Notes under the pieces: model-generated
Seen by the model: the letters and a program-made list of their open reading frames with translations, nothing else
Databases searched by the model: none
What the model was told of the DNA's origin: nothing
Assembly (NCBI RefSeq): GCF_040939785.1
Contig: NZ_CP162553.1
Span: 4,545,001-4,609,000, forward strand
Source of the DNA: Bradyrhizobium lupini
GTDB lineage: Bacteria > Pseudomonadota > Alphaproteobacteria > Rhizobiales > Xanthobacteraceae
Direction of reading: 5' to 3'
DNA: 64,000 nt
Position numbers and translations under genes: made by a program
Part shown: positions 59,489-64,000 of the stretch, in pieces
How positions within the stretch are numbered: position 1 is the first letter of the stretch
How the letters are laid out: each line of letters starts with the position of its first letter

Positions 59489-59935
59489 ATGACCGACATG
59501 TTCGTATCGCTCGGCACCTGGAACTGGCTGATCTTCGGCTTCATCCTGATGGCGCTGGAGGTGCTGGCGCCGGGAGTCTTCCTGTTCTGGCTCGGGCTCG
59601 CCGCGCTGCTGGTCGGGCTGATCTCGTTCGGAGTGGCGATATCCTGGCAGATCCAGCTCGTGATGTTCGCGATCTTCGCCGCCGCCGCGGTGCCGGTTTG
59701 GCGTCGGCTCGCCCGGCCGAAGCCGGATGCAATTGCCGCCAGCCCCTTCCTCAACAAGCGCGCGGATGCGCTGCTCGGCCGCGAGTTCACGCTGGAGAAG
59801 CCGATCGTCGACGGCAACGGCACCATGCGCATCGGCGACACCGTCTGGCGCGTCGCAGGTCCCGATACGCCGGCGGGCACGCGTGTGAAGGTGGTGCAAG
59901 TGGACGGTGCGAATCTGACGGTGGCGGCGGCTTAG
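59489..59935 (+). CDS. NfeD family protein
   Basis: A 148-residue protein with three hydrophobic segments (FGFILMALEVLAPGVFLFW; ALLVGLISFGVAISWQIQLVM) and a soluble OB-fold end (LLGREFTLEKPIVDGNGTMRIGDTVWRVAGPDTPAGTRVKVVQVDG). This is the short NfeD type that partners SPFH proteins. It begins at ATG 59489, 70 bases after the SPFH gene in the same direction. Confidence 0.92.
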   Translation: MTDMFVSLGTWNWLIFGFILMALEVLAPGVFLFWLGLAALLVGLISFGVAISWQIQLVMFAIFAAAAVPVWRRLARPKPDAIAASPFLNKRADALLGREFTLEKPIVDGNGTMRIGDTVWRVAGPDTPAGTRVKVVQVDGANLTVAAA

Positions 59936-59940
59936 TCCAC

Positions 59941-60026
59941 CGTCATTGCGAGCGCAGCGAAGCGAAGCAATCCAGACTGCTGCCGGTGGAAAGATTCTGG
60001 ATTGCTTCGCTTCGCTCGCAATGACG
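59941..60026. repeat. Palindromic intergenic repeat, family D (copy 1)
   Basis: Left CGTCATTGCGAGCG(CAGCG)AAGCGAAGCAATCCAG and right CTGGATTGCTTCGCTTCGCTCGCAATGACG are inverted, about 30 bases each, with a five-base insertion in the left arm. A long hairpin with a short loop results. Follows the NfeD gene. Confidence 0.75.
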
Positions 60027-60052
60027 AGCTAGTCGGGACGGCATCGCCAGAC

Positions 60053-60391
60053 TTACGCGCCGCTCTTGCTGCGCCACCGCTCCGCAAACCTATGCAGCGG
60101 CATGAACGTCTCGCACAAGTCCCGCCCGAGCGCCGTCAGCCCGTAACCGCCGGCTTCGCCGAGCTCCACGAACCCGGCCTCGCGCAAATCGTCCAGCCGC
60201 GCCTGCAGCACCGTCGGCGAGGCCTCGTCGCAGGCCGTTCGCAATGCGCGCGAGGTGAGGGGGGCGTCGCGTAGCTCCCACAAGATTCGCAGGCTCCAGC
60301 GTCGTCCGAGGAGGTCGAGCAGCACCATGATCGGCCGCCCGCTGCGCGAGCCACGGACGCCGCGCGATCTCGAAGTGGTCTGTTTCGCCAT
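60053..60391 (-). CDS. HxlR-family transcriptional regulator
   Basis: A 112-residue winged-helix protein. It reads PIMVLLDLLGRRWSLRILWEL, RALRTACDEASPTVLQARLDDL and GLTALGRDLCETFMPLHRFAE, the HxlR/YodB pattern. Such proteins respond to aldehydes, quinones or redox stress. It diverges from the carboxymuconolactone decarboxylase-type gene and is separated by two inverted-repeat operators, so it probably controls both. No conserved N-terminal sensing Cys is apparent, apart from one Cys in the helix region. Confidence 0.88.
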   Translation of the reverse strand: MAKQTTSRSRGVRGSRSGRPIMVLLDLLGRRWSLRILWELRDAPLTSRALRTACDEASPTVLQARLDDLREAGFVELGEAGGYGLTALGRDLCETFMPLHRFAERWRSKSGA

Positions 60392-60410
60392 CGTCGCCCT
60401 CTTGCGTGGT

Positions 60411-60449
60411 GCTACAAATAGTGTAGCTTTATGCTACGTTAAATGTAGC
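60411..60449. promoter_or_regulatory. Two tandem 17-bp HxlR operators
   Basis: GCTACAAATAGTGTAGC (60411-60427) and GCTACGTTAAATGTAGC (60433-60449) are inverted repeats with GCTAC/GTAGC ends. Their starts are 22 bases apart, two turns of the helix, so two dimers would bind the same face. They lie in the divergent gap between the HxlR gene and its likely target. Confidence 0.75.
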
Positions 60450-60463
60450 AAGAGAGGCGGCCA

Positions 60464-61021
60464 ATGTCCCCGGTCACAGCGCGCATTGCCCCGCTCACCC
60501 CGCCTTATCCCCCGGAGATCCAGGCCCAGTTCGACCGCATCATGCGCGGCGCGCCGCCACTGCTGCTGTTCCGGGTCATGGCGGGCCACACCCGCGCCTG
60601 GGACAAGTTTCGCGCCGGCGGCTTGCTCGATCCCGGACCGCTGTCGCTGCGCCAGCGCGAGATCGTGATCGACCGCACCTGCGCGCTGAACAAATGCGAA
60701 TATGAATGGGGCGTGCATGTCGCGGTCTTTGCCGGGCCGGCGAAACTCACCGAGGAGGAAGTGCGCGCCACCGTGCAGGGTGATGCGGCGTCGTCGTGCT
60801 GGTCCCCGGCCGAGCAGACGCTGATCGCCGCCGTCGACGCGCTGCATCACAGCGCGACGTTTGACGACGCTGAGTTCGCTGCGCTGTCGGCGCATTACGA
60901 CGAGGCGCAGATCCTGGAGATCATGCTGCTGTGCGGCTTCTACCGCACGGTCTCGTATCTGGCGAACGGACTGCGGTTGCCGCTGGAGGAGACGGCGGCA
61001 AGATTTCCTGCGCCGCTCTAG
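60464..61021 (+). CDS. Carboxymuconolactone decarboxylase-family (AhpD-like) protein
   Basis: A 185-residue protein of the CMD/AhpD fold. It contains LRQREIVIDRTCALNKCEYEWGVHVAVF, a Cys pair of the CxxC-like type (TCALNKCEYEWGVH with conserved His), and EAQILEIMLLCGFYRTVSYLANGL. Related proteins act as alkylhydroperoxidase partners or decarboxylases. Control by the divergent HxlR regulator suggests a redox or electrophile response. GAGAGGCGGCC precedes ATG 60464. Confidence 0.88.
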   Translation: MSPVTARIAPLTPPYPPEIQAQFDRIMRGAPPLLLFRVMAGHTRAWDKFRAGGLLDPGPLSLRQREIVIDRTCALNKCEYEWGVHVAVFAGPAKLTEEEVRATVQGDAASSCWSPAEQTLIAAVDALHHSATFDDAEFAALSAHYDEAQILEIMLLCGFYRTVSYLANGLRLPLEETAARFPAPL

Positions 61022-61026
61022 CCGCC

Positions 61027-61103
61027 GTCGTTGCGAGCGTAGCGAAGCAATCCAGAGTCTTTCCGCGCTGGCACTCTGGATGTTTCGCTGCGCTCGCAAT
61101 GAC
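61027..61103. repeat. Palindromic intergenic repeat, family D (copy 2)
   Basis: GTCGTTGCGAGCGTAGCGAA and GCAATCCAGAGT versus CTCTGGATGTTTCGCTGCGC and TCGCAATGAC are inverted arms, with a one-base bulge. Same family as 59941-60026. It lies between convergent genes. Confidence 0.7.
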
Positions 61104-61116
61104 GGTGAGTGGCTCC

Positions 61117-62124
61117 CTACGCCACGCCTGCCCGCAGCAGATCGTGCAGGTGCACGATGCCCACCACCTTGTCCGCCTCGGTCACGACCAGCGTCGTGAT
61201 CTTGCGGGTGTTGAGCACCTCGATCATCTCCGTGGCCAGCATCGAGGGCGGTACGGTTTTCGGCTGCCTGGTCATGATGTCGTCGACCGACGCCGTCAGC
61301 AGGTCGGGCCGCATGTGGCGGCGCAGATCGCCGTCGGTGATGATGCCGAGAGCCTCGTTCGCCTCGTTGACGATGCAGACGCACCCCAAACCCTTGGCGG
61401 ACATCTCCATCACCGCGTCCGACATCTTGGTGCCGAGCGGCTTGACCGGGATTTCCGCACCGGTGCGCATGTAGTCGCGGACGAATTTCAGCATCGCCCC
61501 TAACTTGCCGCCGGGGTGGAAATGCGCGAACTCCAGCGCGGTGAAGCCGCGGCCTTCGAGCAGCGCGATCGCAAGCGCATCGCCTATCGCGGCCTGCATC
61601 AGGGTCGAGGTGGTCGGCGCCAGATTGTGCGGGCAGGCCTCGCGCGCCTTCGGCAGCTCGATCACGACGTCGGCCGCTTGTCCCAGCGAGGATGCCGCGT
61701 TCGACGTCACCGCGATCATCGGGATTGCGAACCTTGCGGAATAGTTCACGAGAGTCTTCATCTCCGGCTGCTCGCCGGACCAGGACAGCGCCATGATGAC
61801 GTCGTCGGTGGTAATCATGCCGAGGTCGCCATGGGCGGCTTCGGCGGTGTGCACGAAGAAGGCGGGCGTGCCGGTCGAGGCCAACGTTGCCGCGATCTTG
61901 CGGCCCATATGGCCCGACTTGCCGAGCCCGGTGACGATGACGCGGCCCTTCGCGTTGCGGATCAGATCGACCGCCTGGGCGAAGCTCGCGCCAAGCGGGC
62001 CGCGCAGGGCGGCGGCGAGCGCGTTGATACCGCCGCTCTCCGTTTCCAGCGTGCGGAGTGCGGATTCGACGCTGTCGGGAATGGGGCCGGATGATTGGGT
62101 CATCAGCGGTTTCGAACTCGGCAT
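61117..62124 (-). CDS. kdsD: D-arabinose-5-phosphate isomerase (KdsD/KpsF)
   Basis: A 335-residue enzyme for the first step of Kdo synthesis (ribulose-5-P to arabinose-5-P). The SIS domain has VTGLGKSGHMGRKIAATLAS, ALSWSGEQPEM and EFAHFHPGGKLGAML; two CBS domains follow (TKMSDAVMEMSAKGLGCVCIVNE and VDDIMTRQPKTVPPSMLATEMIEVL). This is the standard form. Kdo goes into lipopolysaccharide. ATG at 62124 or MTQSSGPIPD at 62103 could be the start; neither has a clear ribosome site. Confidence 0.95.
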   Translation of the reverse strand: MPSSKPLMTQSSGPIPDSVESALRTLETESGGINALAAALRGPLGASFAQAVDLIRNAKGRVIVTGLGKSGHMGRKIAATLASTGTPAFFVHTAEAAHGDLGMITTDDVIMALSWSGEQPEMKTLVNYSARFAIPMIAVTSNAASSLGQAADVVIELPKAREACPHNLAPTTSTLMQAAIGDALAIALLEGRGFTALEFAHFHPGGKLGAMLKFVRDYMRTGAEIPVKPLGTKMSDAVMEMSAKGLGCVCIVNEANEALGIITDGDLRRHMRPDLLTASVDDIMTRQPKTVPPSMLATEMIEVLNTRKITTLVVTEADKVVGIVHLHDLLRAGVA

Positions 62125-62314
62125 GTTCTGGTCCAGGAGGAGGGGCCTTCGCCCGTTGGCGCCTGCTTAACACGCCGCGGCCTTCGAGGCGACGAGCCCG
62201 ACCCGACCCTCAACCGGTCGTTAACCATAATTGTTTTAACTCCATTAACGATAGTTCCCGCCGATCGGTGGGGACAATCGCGAAAGTGTTTGATTTCGTT
62301 GGAGTTCTTCCATC

Positions 62315-64000
62315 GTGGGGTCGTCTCCAGGCACGAGCCGGAGCAAACGCGCGCATTTCCTGCGCGCGGCTTTGCCGTGCTTTGCGCTGACGGTCCTCGG
62401 AAGCGCCCCCGTGGCCGCCCAGAGCCTCACCCCCGACCTGTTCAGTCCCAACCGCGGTGGCTTCGCCTCGCCCGACACGCTGCCGACGCGCCGCACCGCG
62501 GGCGTTCCGCAGGCACCGTCGGATGCGCTGCCGGCGCTGCCCGATCCCAACTCCGACTTTCGCAAGCGCCAGCAGGCGCCGGCGCGCCCATGGCAGAACC
62601 CGACGAACCAAAACGCGACCAGCCAGGTCCCGACCTATGGCCTGCCTGCCGCCAACGGTGCGAGCAGCTCCGGCTACGACTCGCTGAACCGCAAGCGGCA
62701 GCAGCCGAAGTTCTATCCGGGTCAGCCCAAGCCGAAGCGCCCTGCTGGTCCCGGCTCGCGGGCGCCGACCACTACGCCGCCGCCATCCACGCTCGGTTCG
62801 CCGAAGATCGCGCCGCCCCCGTCCGCCTCCGCCAACAAGGCGCCCGTGCCGGCGGCGATGGCGGGCACCGTGCCCGGCCAGCCGCTGCGCCGCCGCCTCA
62901 AGGCCGATGACGATGCGTTCGGCGCGGTCGGCGACTATGCCGGCAGTTTCCTGATCAAGGGCGGGCTCGAGCTCTCCACCGGTTACGACACCAATCCGGC
63001 GCGTCTGAACAAGCCGGTTGGCTCGCCGGCCTATGTGGTTGCACCCGATCTCCTCGTGGCGTCCGATTGGGAGCGCCACGCGCTGGTCGCGGATCTGCGC
63101 GGCTCGTTCTCGGGCTACACCAACAACATGCCGGCGACGATCGACGGCTTTGCCTCGCCTTCGCCGGTCGAGGTCGACCGCCCCGACTTCAACGGCCATG
63201 TCGACGGCCGCCTCGACGTCAATCGCGATCTCAAGCTGACCACGCAGCTGCGCCTGCGGCTCGCCACCGACAATCCCGGCAGCCCGAACGTGCAGGCCGG
63301 CCTGCAAAAATATCCTGTTTATGCCGCCTATGGCACGACCGTCGGCTTCGACCAGAGCTTCAACCGCTTCCAGGTCGCGGCCGGCGCCACTGTCGATCGC
63401 ACCGCCTACACCAACTCCAAGCTCACCGACGGCGCCACCTTCAGCAACGACGATCGCGACTTCAACCAGTATGGCGGCGTCGGACGCTTCTCCTACGATC
63501 TCAAGCCGGGTCTGAAGCCGTTCGTCGAGATCCAGGGCGACACCCGCGTGCACGACCGGGCCGCCGACCGCAACGGCTACTTCCGCGATTCGGACGGCGG
63601 CTACGCCAAGGTCGGCACGTCCTTCGAGTTCTCGCGTATCCTCACCGGCGAGGTCTCGGTCGGCTATTCCGCGCGCAATTACGTCGATCCGCGCCTCAGC
63701 CAGCTCGCGGGCTTCCTCACCTCGGGCTCGCTGATCTGGAACGCAAGCGGCCTCACCACCGTGAAATTCGCCACCGACACGCAGATCGCCGAGACCACCG
63801 TCCCCGGCTCCTCCGGCGTGCTGGTGCACACCTACGCCGCCGAAGTCGATCACGATTTCCGCCGCTGGCTTACGGCAGTGGGCAAATTCACCTACGGCAC
63901 CTACGACTACCAGGGCCAGAATCGCAACGACAAGACCTACTCGTTCGAAAGCAATCTGATCTACAAGCTCAACCGCAACATCTGGATCAAGGGCACGCTC
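62315..64000 (+). CDS. Outer-membrane beta-barrel protein, C-terminus beyond window
   Basis: At least 562 residues from GTG 62315, with GGAG 11 bases before. N-terminus: basic lead, HFLRAALPCFALTVLGSA and PVAAQ, a signal peptide. Residues 40-190 are Pro/Ala/Arg-rich and disordered (KRQQPKFYPGQPKPKRPAGP). Beyond about 205 alternating strands begin (GSFLIKGGLELSTGYDTNPA; HALVADLRGSFSGYTNN; NGHVDGRLDVNRDLKLTTQL), typical of outer-membrane barrels (BBP2-like). It would span the outer membrane; a disordered plug or periplasmic linker is suggested. Passed substrate unknown. Confidence 0.85.
   Translation, partial: MGSSPGTSRSKRAHFLRAALPCFALTVLGSAPVAAQSLTPDLFSPNRGGFASPDTLPTRRTAGVPQAPSDALPALPDPNSDFRKRQQAPARPWQNPTNQNATSQVPTYGLPAANGASSSGYDSLNRKRQQPKFYPGQPKPKRPAGPGSRAPTTTPPPSTLGSPKIAPPPSASANKAPVPAAMAGTVPGQPLRRRLKADDDAFGAVGDYAGSFLIKGGLELSTGYDTNPARLNKPVGSPAYVVAPDLLVASDWERHALVADLRGSFSGYTNNMPATIDGFASPSPVEVDRPDFNGHVDGRLDVNRDLKLTTQLRLRLATDNPGSPNVQAGLQKYPVYAAYGTTVGFDQSFNRFQVAAGATVDRTAYTNSKLTDGATFSNDDRDFNQYGGVGRFSYDLKPGLKPFVEIQGDTRVHDRAADRNGYFRDSDGGYAKVGTSFEFSRILTGEVSVGYSARNYVDPRLSQLAGFLTSGSLIWNASGLTTVKFATDTQIAETTVPGSSGVLVHTYAAEVDHDFRRWLTAVGKFTYGTYDYQGQNRNDKTYSFESNLIYKLNRNIWIKGTL

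Noticed and set aside
62217..62250. TTAACCAT and two further TTAAC sites suggesting CtrA binding
   Set aside because: Spacings between TTAA units are 15 and 9 bases start to start, not the 11 expected for TTAA-N7-TTAA, so the match is not adequate.

Overview
The window looks like chromosome from a Bradyrhizobium-type alphaproteobacterium (family Nitrobacteraceae). This is judged from the high-GC codon use, the NepR/EcfG/PhyR general-stress locus, the ornithine decarboxylase plus homospermidine synthase polyamine route, the DUF3551 small secreted proteins, and several families of palindromic intergenic repeats that I associate with this group. No rRNA, tRNA, CRISPR array, transposase or prophage was seen. 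All assignments come from reading the translated sequence; no database search was possible.

Layout. 1-11.4 kb: a TRAP binding protein (cut by the window edge), an NAD-dependent epimerase-like reductase, a small DUF6984-like protein, a large winged-helix/ATPase regulator, a SAF-domain oxidoreductase, a frameshifted phytanoyl-CoA-type dioxygenase with a GntR regulator whose start overlaps a 20-bp palindrome, two tandem alpha/beta hydrolases and an O6-alkylguanine methyltransferase. 11.4-23.4 kb: an acyl/aryl-CoA catabolic block (acyl-CoA synthetase, thiolase, TetR regulator, SDR, enoyl-CoA hydratase, feruloyl-CoA synthetase-like ligase, three acyl-CoA dehydrogenases, nitroreductase) that supplies every step of a beta-oxidation-type pathway. 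23.5-25.3 kb: nepR-ecfG diverging from phyR, with phyR broken by a one-base frameshift. 25.5-30.2 kb: an NTF2-like protein, a small exported protein, HtpG, two tandem DUF3551 proteins and a GDSL-type hydrolase.

30.5-34.8 kb: a tightly packed long-chain acyl-CoA synthetase / stand-alone acyl carrier protein / adenylating enzyme / ketoreductase set that looks like a small acyl-ACP pathway. 34.9-39.8 kb: gene remnants, a DUF3095 protein, a MATE exporter, an AAC(2')-like acetyltransferase and Fe-type superoxide dismutase. 40-46 kb: two half-size permeases (the first frameshifted), then a near-consensus Zur box heading a zinc operon: a 78-aa His-rich single-span membrane protein, ZnuC, ZnuB, ZnuA, a COG0523 zinc GTPase and a WD40 protein. 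46.7-51.3 kb: a polyamine cluster (ornithine decarboxylase, GNAT, RidA, homospermidine synthase) with a long structured leader before the decarboxylase that matches the speF leader type. 51.7-64 kb: M3 peptidase, DUF1007 and NicO Ni/Co transporter, MAPEG protein, ferrochelatase, an ABC binding protein, an SPFH/NfeD pair, an HxlR regulator diverging from an AhpD-like protein over two 17-bp operators, arabinose-5-phosphate isomerase, and an outer-membrane beta-barrel protein running off the end.

The most notable points are the Zur-controlled operon with its His-rich miniprotein, the speF-type leader, the inverted repeat holding divergent EcfG -35 elements, the stand-alone ACP cluster, and four loci carrying small indels (phyR, the dioxygenase, a permease and a ribbon-helix-helix gene), which are either recent decay or sequence errors.
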